Assembly (NCBI GenBank): GCA_003667245.1
Contig: RCNN01000364.1
Coordinates: 1-34,294 of the forward strand
From: Heterostelium multicystogenum
Lineage: Eukaryota > Evosea > Eumycetozoa > Acytosteliales > Acytosteliaceae
Direction: 5' to 3'
DNA length: 34,294 nt
Below, piece after piece: positions 11,650-22,407 of the stretch (position 1 is its first letter; every line of letters begins with the position of its first letter). The translations under genes were made by a program, and so were the position numbers. Under the pieces are notes generated by a model that was not told the origin of the DNA, searched no databases, and saw only the letters and a program-made list of their open reading frames with translations.

Positions 11650-11989
11650 ATAACAACAACAGCAAACACCAACTACATACAATACATATATATATGTATA
11701 TTGAATGTATTAGCAATGTATAAAATAATCAAACGTTTCATGTGGTTAGTTATCATCATTCTCGTCGTACGTTTATGTAGTGACAAAGTAGAGTAGTGTC
11801 CATTGCTAAACCATTGACCCATATGATCTAATAGTGTCGTAATAAGACAATAATAATGTTCATTCAAAGCATTTCCATCCGATATCCAACAGATCTGCTG
11901 CTCGTGGAATCAATTGCTGGTTATATTATAATTATAGAATGATAACTTAACTAATCAATCAAAATTACAATAATAATAATAATAATAAC

Positions 11990-12043
<54 letters not shown>

Positions 12044-13141
12044 GCAACCAACTCGGTTAGGTCTTGTCAGGTCAATATTAATTAAAGTTCAATTCAGTGA
12101 ATGAACCAAGCGCTTCAACCTTTCCGTCAAGCATTTGCAATCAGTCAATCAATGCATTAGCAATGCAACTGTCCAAAACCAACAACACAACAAGACAATT
12201 TACATGATTTTTTTGATTTTCTCAAATTTTTGGAAAAAACGATGTTAGGTTGTTGAGTGGGGGTTTAGTTTGCGTTATTGTATGTATGTTTTTTCAATTT
12301 TCGTCAAAAGATTATAATCATCATTCTTTTGCTTTGACATAACCAAACACAAACAAAACAATAATTGTAATATTAGTTAATTATTATTATCATTATTATT
12401 AAAATATCAACAATAAAAAACTTCTACAACCACAAGATAATATTAATATAAAAACAAAAAGACAAAGCAAACAAACAATTGTAAACAATAATACATTAAA
12501 ATTAATAAAATAATAATAATAATAATAATAGAATAAAATATATGAGACAACAACAACAACAACCACAACAATCAAATCAACAAAATAATTTGATATTTAT
12601 TTATAAACACAATTCACACTATTAGTTATTATTATCATTCATTATCATTATAATTATCTTATTATTATACATATATTTATATATCATCAGCAATAAAAAC
12701 AACAACAACAACAACTATACAATTGTATAAACAAAAAATCAAATTTGATTTATATTTTATTTTAAATAGATAAATATATCATTAGAATACTATACTTCAA
12801 TTGTTGAATTCTATAATATATTAAAGATAAGCAAAACTTATACATATATCATTACAAGTATTTGAAGTGTGTTAATAATAATAACAATAATTTATATTTT
12901 TCACGTTAGTTCATTAGTTCGTTAGTTTTATATAAATGAATCATTAGAATTCGAATAAAAAAAGGAGATACCCAATAATAATAATTAATAGTATCATTTA
13001 GTTCAGTTGTAATATTAGAATCAGTTTAATTATTGTTGTAAATATTGTAGATATTATTAGTATTATTGTATATATATAAGTAGAATTGGAATAGAGTAGC
13101 ACAGCAGTCAAAGATAGAAGTAATAGATACATTAGCGCAAA
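11650..13141. other. Long AT-rich intergenic region upstream of ATG2
   Basis: Almost 1.5 kb of highly AT-rich sequence with CAA/AAT-rich patches (12550-12720) and no supported gene. The right half is the likely ATG2 promoter and 5' UTR. Short open frames on the minus strand (11673-11867, 12998-13201) show no family likeness. Confidence 0.65.
11967..12040. repeat. AAT trinucleotide microsatellite
   Basis: About 24 consecutive AAT-type units with one AAC variant, in intergenic DNA. Confidence 0.95.
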
Positions 13142-16100
13142 ATGTGGTCTTATCGTGGCGCCAAGTTCATATTCAAAAAGATATTTGGCCAGTATTTTCA
13201 ATATGAACTTGAAAAAGACCAGTTCGATATTGGATTCAAGAAGGGTACAATCAATCTTTCGAATTTGGAGTTAAATGTACGGAGAATCAATGCGGACCTG
13301 ACTAACTCACCACTGGCATTGGCATCTGGATTTCTTGGGAATATTCACACCAAGGTGCCATACACTTCATTGTGGGAAAAGCCCAGTGAATTCATCGTCT
13401 CTGACTTGGAACTTTCTTTAGTATCCTATGATAGTATGTATTCAACTATTGTTGTTAAAAGAAGAGTTGTTGTTGAACTGACCATTATCTTTTGTTAGAT
13501 TATGAAAATATAGTGATAAACAAGTTGAATGAGTTGGAGTACCAGCAAGCCGCTGCGAGTAATAATGGCGATGATTATGTACAACAGCAGTCAGGAGAAT
13601 ATGGAATCGAACACCAATATTATTCTGACGAAGACGAAGATGTCGATAAGATTCAAAATAGAAATGAGAGTATTGGTGGTTTGGAATTGCTTGCTGAAAT
13701 GATTAAAAAATTGGTCGACAAGGTATCAGCAAAAATGAATAATTGCTCTATTTCGATAACACACTACGATCGCAAGCGAAACAAGTCGATCACCATGATG
13801 CTTCTTATCGAGTCACTGGAGTATACAGATGATAAACAAACAGCAGAGCAACAGCAGCAGCAACCAACTTCTCCACGGCAACAGCAGCAGCAACAAGAAG
13901 ATAAACATTCATATTTCTATAAAATGATAAAACTAGCGAATTTCTCAATTAAGATTGCAGAGACCGATGGAAATATATTGTTATCCGATCAATTTTACAC
14001 CAGTTCAATATTGAACTGCATTCAGCCATCATTATTTCAAACCATTTTTACCAACAGAAAAGAGAACAAGGATCAAAGTAGCAGCAGTAGTAATTCTTCA
14101 GATAATAACGATATGATCAATTTAAAGATAAAAAGAACAGAAAAGAATGTAAATCTACCTCTATTCTCCGTGGAATGCAATTTCCGTGATTGGACAATAC
14201 TCCTATCACCCATTCAACTATTGCTTCTTAAAAGCTTCCTCAAGATATTTAACAAAAGTCCCAATCAAGGAAATAACACAAATCAACTACAAGATAGCAT
14301 TTTACAGAAATCTGAATCAGAGTCTATAAATTTACCAACCTCAACTACGACATCTCTGAGATCCGGTTCACCTATGAAATCTCCTCCAACTCCAATTAAT
14401 AATATTAATAATAGTAGCACCAATAACAATAGTTTTAGTAATTCTCCTTTAGACCAAAATCAACCAGTATATACACATAGTTTTAATCGATTTTCAATTC
14501 AATTTAAATGGTCAAGACTACGGTTGTTCATGTTCCACAATGAACATTCCAATTTAAATCTATTTCTACAACAACACTTCCAACATCAACCATATAAAAC
14601 CAACTTCTTCCTTCTCCACCTACAGGACTTTAATTTACAGTATAGCCAATCCACACTATCAAAACAAATCACTGCAACATCACAAAGCTCAACATGTTCC
14701 AACATGTTGCTCAATCTCCACAGGAATCAAAATTCGAATCAAAACGATATCAACCCCAATTTATACTCCATAATTCAATTCAATGATAATAGTATATCAC
14801 AGGAGAAGTCAAGTCCATTCGACATATCGATAAGGATACAATTTATATACCAAGTTGGAAAGCAATCTTATGACAGAGATATCAGTTTGCAAATGAAGGA
14901 TCTTACACTCTATTTCTACCCATATCTGCTGTTGAGTGGGCAATCACTGATGGACGAGATTAATCAACAGTTCAAGAGCAATTTGAGTGGTGGAATCAGT
15001 GATCTAGAGCTAAAGGAAAAGAATAAGTCTGATAAGTCAAGTCCTATCATTCGATCATCACAGAGCTACGAGAATATTCTTACAGAATTAAAGAACACAC
15101 GGTTTAGAATCGATGGTGAGAAACAATCCTATGATTCGAACGAAGATGAATCTGAATCTCTAGAATCAACCTCAAACGCAATTGCATATAAATTCCTCAC
15201 TTATCAAGGTCATTATTAAATTCCCTCGATCATCTGTGGATAACAGCTATAGTTCTCTCGAAAAGCAGCAACTGAGGTCGGAAATTGTATCATTATCAGC
15301 AACCAATGTTAAGATTGTTGCCAACTTGATAAAAGATATAAAGGACGTGAAGTGGTTTATAGATTTCGACGATATACATGCAAACTTAATCAATGAAATG
15401 AATGACACTATTAGATTCCTTGAGATATCGACGAAGGACCATACAATATCACATGGTGTAATACCACTGGAAATTACCATTCGTGGAAGTGTATCAGCCT
15501 ATTCAAACTATGATGTAGACTTGAACTCACCTATTAGATCACCAATTATTTCTGCATCGAATAGTATTAGCAATTGTAATATCAATGAACCAATGCTGTC
15601 CACACCTTCATCATCTCCTACTCATTCTTCACAGTCTTTCTCCCGCACGCGAATCCAACTCCCATTCTTCATCCCCAACTTCTACATTCTCCAAACCATT
15701 CAATCCATTTAACAATGTAAAGGAAAGACATAAAGGACCATTTTCTAGCTTTGTATCGACATCCGAAGGAATATTTGATAACAACTGGCTAGGTGAAGCT
15801 GAGCAAGATGAAATGAGCTCATTCAGACATTCTTCGATTGAATCATCTGTATGTATTATATGTTAAGAAATGAATCGACTTACAAACTAATTAACATCAT
15901 GGACAGAAATATGTACTCAATGTTGTATTACCAATATTAAAGTTTGAAATCAAAAAAGATGAACTCAATCTTTTAGTTAATCTATTCCAATCGTTGATGG
16001 ATTTTGTTAATACACATGAGACGAAGAAAAAGAATAACCAACAAGATCATGGTATCGAACAATTACAATTCACGGATCAACAGCAACCATTGTCAAAGTC

Positions 16101-19100
16101 GTTAAAGAATGTCAGCTTATTGTCGGTTCTACTCATTGTGAACAAAGGACACTGTATATTAACAGAAAATGAGTTTGGTGGATCTTCCTCTTTGGCATGC
16201 TCATCTTCATCAGTTGCAACAAGCAACAGCATTTCAAGTGGCACTTCTGGTGACTCATCAACAACTACATCTTCAAATACAATCCAAAATAGCAGCTACT
16301 TTAAATATTGGATAGATTTTGAAAGATTTGAACTGTTCAATGTTTGCCAATATTATGGACGTGATATCACCTTGTTAATTGCTCATTCTCACAGATAGAG
16401 CTGAGAGAAGCCGACCTGTCACTTACATCTGGAGCACAACCTCGATCTATCATCTCAAAGACTCTGTCCTCCTCAAACAAACTGATCCCAAGTCAATCAC
16501 TAAAGTGCGGTTATTTCTATAAACAATGATGATTCCGATTTCCTCGATAGTGCAATCGATGGTAAAGTCATTTCACTCCAAATCAAAGGAGTAACAATAG
16601 AGCATAGAGTAAACAATTCATGGTATTCAAGACTACCAGAATTCTTTACATTCAAAGAAGAACCACAGCAAGTCACGACTCATCAACAAAAACCACTTCA
16701 ACAACCTCTACAGAAGAATCAACCCGAAAGTCAAGCAAAGACATTCTTGAACTTTATAGACAGCTCAGTTTATTTTATTCCATCACCAAATTTGTCATCA
16801 GCCGCAATATTTTTCTTCTCTGACACCAAAATTAAACTGACTGACTCCAAGAAGATTAGTTGTAATGGTCAGAACAGTAATATATTCGTAATAGACGATG
16901 TTTTAAATCTTAGAGAATCATCCCAACTACATCTTCACATTCATCCCCGTCTATAACTATTGGAAGTATCTGGGATTCGAACCTTCTGTTTTTTTGGATT
17001 ATTTTGAATTTGAAATTATAAAAGATCAACCAACCTATCCTAAATTCTCAGTATGTATCTTAAACAATTAGAAAACAACTAATAATAGACAACTAACATA
17101 ATCTTTAAAAATAGTTGAAATTCAATCATAATATATACAAATTAGTGCATGCGCAGATTCATTCTTTGTTGTAAATGAGATTATCAGTAACCTACTGGTT
17201 TGGATATACCATATGCCGAGGTTGCAGATTTGATTATTACACAAGGAATTGCACCAGATTTAAAGGAGAATATCGATATTCTAATTAATGAAGATACTTT
17301 CAAGACAAACCAAGTTAATGGATTGGGTGGAATAGGCGGCTCTTATGGTAGCCTCTCTAACTTGGATACTTCATTTAATCCTGCTATCTCATCATCTCCA
17401 ATAGTAGGAACTCCACAAAGTTGTTTTGAACAGTGGTGGGGCTTCTTTTTCAAATACACCTAGCCTTGACTTTGAAGACTTTGAGGACGATCCAGCAAGT
17501 TTTGCAGACATATCAGATGATGAGGGTACATTCTATGAGTACCATTCTCCACCTGCTGATGCAATATCAAACAATTTCCAACAAAATGAGCGATAGTACC
17601 ACAATCACTCGAAGACCAAACAGCAGAGTTGACAAGTCTTGCAGATACATCATCACAGACATCATTAGGTGGAGGTGGTAATACTGGAAGTGGAATTGCG
17701 CCAATTTTAGGCAGTGTTATGATTGAAGACTATGATCATGAAAAATTAGAAAGCTTCCAATCAAATAATCAACATAATTTACTCAATGAATATGTTTCGA
17801 TGGATGACCAACTATATTACATGGATTTAGAACAGTTCTCGGATCCTTTAGAGAATGATTCTTCAACAAAAACAAACTTTGCCAACAATAACAACAGTAA
17901 TAGTAATAGACACTCCTCATCAACACGTGATTTTGCCAACTGCTCAATGGTTAGACCCAAGATATACCACAATCGATACCATTGAAAATTATATATCATC
18001 ACCGGGCGAGGATCCAGAGGATTACCAATTTACCTTCCAATTATCCCAAATCACAAGAAAGATTCTTATTCAGTAAAATGAATATATCGCTCAAAAATAT
18101 ACAAAGGATCTGATTGGGACAAATCAAGTGGCACCATCAAATCAACGAGAGATCCTAATTCATTTGTTGATTTTATCTTCTCTGGATTCAATCTACGTAT
18201 TGATAAATTCGATGAAAATGAAAAAGTTGCCCAAACTAACAACCTTCAACCTATGTGATTTTACAGTAAGTATTAAAACCAACTAGACTTTGTTAATTTT
18301 AAAAGCTAATAAATCTACTTTAGATAATTGACCATATCCCAAGTTCGTTATGGAATAAATTCCTATGTTCCGATACAAATGTAACAAGATTCCAACAATC
18401 ACAATGTTTAAGATTCAATTGGAAACAGTTCGTCCAGATTTAAATAGACCATTGCTTCAGGAGAAACAAGTTGAAAGTATTGATTCTACCACTTTGCTTC
18501 CAACATTGACCAAGATACCGTTATGTTTATGATCAACTATTTCTCTTACAAGCCTGCACTCAGCAAACCAAAAGAGTCAGCAACCACAACTGACCTATCC
18601 CCAAAGAAAAAGAAGAGATCACCACATGCTGTGAGTCGTACTATTCCAGAAGACAAAGCAAAGACTACCGACAAAGAATCACAGGAAATAACATATTTCC
18701 AGAGCTGTGAGATACACCCAATCGACTGAAGGTTGACTACAAACCAAAGAAAGCTAGACTATCATAGCCTTACTAGTGGAAAACTATGCTGAGCTTTTGA
18801 ATCTTTTGCCACTGGAGGGCGCAATATTTAATTTGAACCGGTTGAAACTCACAGGTGTCGGAGGATGGAGTGCCCTCTTTAATCAAATCGGAAAACAATG
18901 GGTACCACACATCATTAACACACAGCTTCTAGGTTATATTTCTGGTGTACGTGGAATCAATTCATTGGTACACGTTGGAGAGAGTTTAGCAAACTTGGTT
19001 GTACTACCCCTTGAGCAGTATAAGAAGGATGGAAAAGTATTCAAAGGACTGAAGAAAGGAACATCAACATTTGAAGAATCTGACACTGGAAACGCTTTCC

Positions 19101-19567
19101 GTTTGGTGCAAAAATGGCTGTTGGAACGCAAGGACTTCTCGAAACAGCGGATCATGCATTATCCACAAAATATACAACAGGCGGCAACCAGCGGAAACAA
19201 TCCTCATCCTATTCTACTCAGCAGCAAAACCCATCAACATCATCGCTGCTCAATCTTCAAAGCAAATTCTCAGACCAACCCACTGATACGAAAAGAAGGT
19301 ATTCAGCATGCCTATGAGTCGGTATCAAGAGAAAATAAATCTGCTGCTCACACCATCATTGCCATTCCCAATGAAAGAATATCATCAGAAAGGTACCAAA
19401 AGGCTACATGAAATCAATGGTAAAAGCGGTGCCAATCGCAATCATTCGTCCCATGATTGGATTGACAGAAAGGTGTCTCTAAAACCCTTTTGGGTGTCAG
19501 AAATCAAATTGATCCACAAAAGAAAGCCGAAATGGATAACAAATATAAAAAAGTTGTGTTCCATTAA
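13142..19567 (+). CDS. atg2: ATG2 autophagy lipid-transfer protein, frame-broken
   Basis: ATG2 is a rod-shaped bridge that moves phospholipids from ER to the growing autophagosome and works with ATG9 and ATG18/WIPI. The N-terminus (MWSYRGAKFIFKKIFGQYF) is the chorein-type lipid-entry domain, followed by NSPLALASGFLGNIHTKVPY. The ATG2 C-terminal region is diagnostic: GSDWDKSSGTIKST, IIDHIPSSLWNKF, LKVDYKPKKARL, ELLNLLPLEGAIFNLNRL, PLEQYKKDGKVFKGLKKGTS, and IRPMIGLTE...SKTLLGVRNQIDPQKK. Clear introns: 13434-13498, 15849-15906, 17051-17114, 18266-18323. Asn/Gln/Ser-rich linkers lie between. Roughly twenty single-base frame changes occur (for example near 15194, 15650, 16396, 17440, 18440, 19120, 19470), often in homopolymers, so the protein must be pieced together. 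Stop at 19565-19567; coding-like sequence continues in frame afterwards. VPS13 shares the N-domain but not these C-terminal blocks. Confidence 0.9.
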
Positions 19568-19681
19568 ATTCCCATCCACAAACCACTGACACAACCATTG
19601 GCTAACAGCAATCAAGAAATTGGTCATCTTAAGATTTGTTTTAGTTTTGCCAACAAAGCCCTGCCCCGATACTCTAATTAA
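19568..19681 (+). other. In-frame coding-like extension after the ATG2 stop
   Basis: Directly after the TAA at 19565-19567 the same frame stays open for 37 codons (IPIHKPLTQPLANSNQEIGH, then LKICFSFANKALPRYSN) to TAA at 19679-19681. AATAAA signals follow at 19723-19732. Either ATG2 has a longer tail and the first TAA is a base error, or this is chance. I cannot decide. Confidence 0.35.
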
Positions 19682-19722
19682 TTTATTCTTTGAGGGCATT
19701 TGCTTATTTTTTTCAAAACAAA

Positions 19723-19732
19723 AATAAATAAA
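19723..19732 (+). promoter_or_regulatory. Overlapping polyadenylation signals for ATG2
   Basis: Two overlapping AATAAA hexamers on the plus strand, about 160 bases after the first ATG2 stop and 42 after the second possible stop. Confidence 0.5.
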
Positions 19733-19739
19733 ATTGTTT

Positions 19740-21746
19740 TTCAAATAATCAAATTTGTAATAATGAAAATGCCCTTGATATACACATCCATGTTTTCAAA
19801 ATATCTAAACATTCATGTTTTCTTAATCATAAAGGAAATTCTTAGTTATCATCTTGGCAAACTCCTTTTGTATTGATTTTTAATATCATAAGTTTGATAA
19901 AAACTTATAAAGTTAGAGTATTAATTAATTTAATTTAATCGATCTATATTCTTTGACTAATATTCCAAAAAAAGAAATGGCCAATTAGTTCATTATACAA
20001 CAGTAAGTCAGCACAAATCATTTTGAGCTTCCCTTACCTCACTTTTAAAATAAAGTTGCCTCCAGGAGGTAATTTATCTGTGCAATATCTTGGTTTCTCT
20101 TCATATTCCCGATCAGTAGCAACTTAACATATCATGTTTAAGAGACATTAGATTACAAATTTCAATCAATGTTGTCTTGATGTTCAACGTTTTTGACAAT
20201 CTAATCAGTTATAAGAATCATTACAAGAATCAAGAAGACTCATCAAAGTTAAAAAAATTCAGAATTTGTTACTATAGATCAAGTTCTTAATTTAATTAAA
20301 AACGTGGATATTTTACCAATAAAATATGTGAAATTAAGTCATGGTGAACTATCCATGAAAGTTAAACCAATAAATGTGTAATTTTACAAGAAATAATGGG
20401 ATTGAAGTTAAGACAAATTTAATTAATAAAATTGGTAAAACAAGACATATTAGGTTTTTCAATAGGTGATCTTGGATGACATTTCCAGAGTTCCTGGATG
20501 ACAGTGTTTTTTTTTCTCAAAGCACTTTCTCATTATAACACATCTATTTCTACTGCATTTTCTTTTTTTTATTTATATATTTATTTTTCTTGATATCATT
20601 AATGTTGCAAATACTAACAAATCTTTTCTTAGACCTCCATCAAGTGTTTTGTTAGGCACCTCAGAGAAAAAGACAACCACAACGACAACAAGAACAACAT
20701 CAAACATCAACGCAAACTCTCTTGAAGAATAAGAAGACTCCATTTAAAGCAAGTTATAAGTTGATTTCAAAGTTGTTATGGATTAACCAACTGACCAATT
20801 TTTTCAAAAAACCGCTAGGTCCCTTACAAAACCCCAATAATAAGCCTAAAAGGGAATGGATCAAGTAAGTGAGAAAACCTATTGAATCACCCTGGTTTAT
20901 ACCATTCTACCAATTCAAGTGGAAGGTGGAAATTCTAAAAGCACACAATGCAACTGACATATACTATGACTATGAGTTTGCTAGTACCAGTAATCCGGTG
21001 TTTTTCCGGGCATTAACATGGGAATTAGCAAGCTCATAGTCATAGAATCTGTTAATGCAAGTGTGCTGCCAAACTCATCAAGACAATCAAGATCATCCAC
21101 ATAAGAGACTCTCCAATCAAAATCAAATCACATTGGTAGTGAGAGAATATTCTGAATTCTCGATTAACATACACTCGTTGATTGTTTGAAATTAATTTGG
21201 TGGATACTCATTGAAGATGTAACAGTCAGGCAAGAGATGATATTAAACAAAGTATTCATTTTAAAGGTAGATTTGTTTTTTTTTTTTTTTTTTCGATCGA
21301 TCATTTTTGCTCAGATTTCACTGTATTTGGGAGTTTATTGAAACAGAATTATTAAACTATTTTAAAAAACAATAAATATCAATTTTATTTAATTTTTTTT
21401 AAATGAGATGAGTGACTGATTGATGGTACCTTTTTTGAGTATTTTAATTATTTTGTTTATTGTTTGTTTATAGTGGTTCATTATTCATTCTTCTGTGTTC
21501 TACTATCAATAATAGTATTTTACTTCTTTATAAAAGCAAGAACAAACAAGCATCGAATCAGTATCAAACATCATTAAACATTATAGATAATACCAATGAC
21601 ATAAAAAGGTAATTAAAATTAGTTTGAGGAGAAGCCCTACCCGGTCTCCGACCTCCTAAAAAATATATTTTTGATTTTTATGTTTAAATAGGAGATATTT
21701 CCTCCAACAATTCAATCAGGCAAAATTAGCATATTTAGTGGTATGA
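19740..21746 (+). CDS. Unrecognised multi-exon gene, heavily frame-broken
   Basis: I do not recognise this gene, but plus-strand reading is protein-like over about 2 kb. Segments in order: ENALDIHIHVFKISKHS, WQTPFVLIFNIISLIKTY, FPYLTFKIKLPPGGNLSVQY, LRDIRLQISINVVLMFNVFD, NVDILPIKYVKLSHGELSMK, then an intron 20466-20632 (donor GTGATC, TACTAAC branch-like site, TTTCTTAG acceptor). Exon 20633-21266 reads PPSSVLLGTSEKKTTTTTT, KTPFKASYKLISKLLWINQL, an in-frame TAA at 20866, PIESPWFIPFYQFKWKVEIL, HNATDIYYDYEFASTSNPVF, and ITLVVREYSEFSINIHSLIV. An intron with a long T-run (21267-21473) follows, then exon 21474-21608 (NQYQTSLNIIDNTNDIKR) and, after intron 21609-21691, RYFLQQFNQAKLAYLVV and TGA. The true start is unclear. 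It could be a real gene with draft errors, a decaying pseudogene, or partly chance. Confidence 0.4.
20940..21067. repeat. Long imperfect inverted repeat (hairpin-capable)
   Basis: The arms 20965-20984 and 21027-21046 (CTATGACTATGAGTTTGCTA and its near-reverse complement) match at 19 of 20 positions. Flanking bases extend the pairing imperfectly to AGCACAC (20940-20946) and GTGTGCT (21061-21067). The loop is about 42 bases. It overlaps protein-like sequence of the unrecognised gene. Confidence 0.6.
21268..21293. repeat. Poly-T tract in intron
   Basis: A run of about 20 T on the plus strand near the start of the intron between 21266 and 21474. It may serve as part of the splicing signal or be a simple repeat. 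Confidence 0.7.
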
Positions 21747-22407
21747 TTGGTTATAAAGCCGTGTGGCAAAATGTATAGATTTGTTGGTGCATTTTTAAAT
21801 AGAACATAAACAAGCTACATCAATAAAGGATATATACTCTATACAAGATATAAATAACCACATCATTAATAATAATAGGCAATCAAATTAAACAGAGTAT
21901 ACCACCTTAACTTCAGTTCACATAAGAAATCACCAATACACCATATTCATTTTGTTCATATTAATATCCACTCAAGCCACCACTGATTGGACTGATTGTC
22001 ATAGTGTTATTTGGGTGTTGTGGGAACTAATTAATTCTATAAAATTTAAAAACCAAAAAACAAAATATCAAGGCTTTTGTAAAAATCAGCAAATCCAAAA
22101 CAATTCCTTCCATTCCAAATCAATCATACCCCGCATCACCAACACACCTCTTTACAAAAAGTGTTGATACTCTTTTAATTCTTATCAAATAATTCCCTAA
22201 GTGGAGGCAAAGCAAAGGAAGAGGAACAACAAGAAACAGCCACAATCAACAAACAACAATTAATTAAATTGGTTACATAGACAAATATCAATTTTATATC
22301 TTGTTTTTGTATTCAAGAAGAAGATTATTATTATTTGAAAATTAAAATTGAAATTGTTCAATTTAACCAAATAACAAACTATTATATTATTAACCTAAAA
22401 CAATAAA
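21747..22407. other. Intergenic region upstream of the RhoGEF gene
   Basis: AT-rich, with CAA-rich patches (22200-22260) just before the RhoGEF start, which probably form its 5' UTR. A plus-strand open stretch at 21952-22167 shows no family likeness. Confidence 0.55.

Noticed and set aside
13142..19567. VPS13 as the identity of the long chorein-type gene
   Set aside because: The C-terminal blocks (EQYKKDGKVFKGLKKG and RPMIGLTE) are ATG2-specific and the gene is too short for VPS13.
13142..19567. ATG2 as a pseudogene because of about twenty frame breaks
   Set aside because: Conserved motifs and splice sites are intact throughout and neighbouring essential genes show the same error type.
20050..20300. 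Minus-strand coding reading (KPRYCTDKLPPGGNFILK)
   Set aside because: The plus strand gives longer and connected open segments here, so the minus reading is most likely its shadow.
21952..22167. Plus-strand 71-codon frame before the RhoGEF
   Set aside because: Composition like AT-rich noncoding DNA; no domain; lies in the probable 5' region of the RhoGEF.
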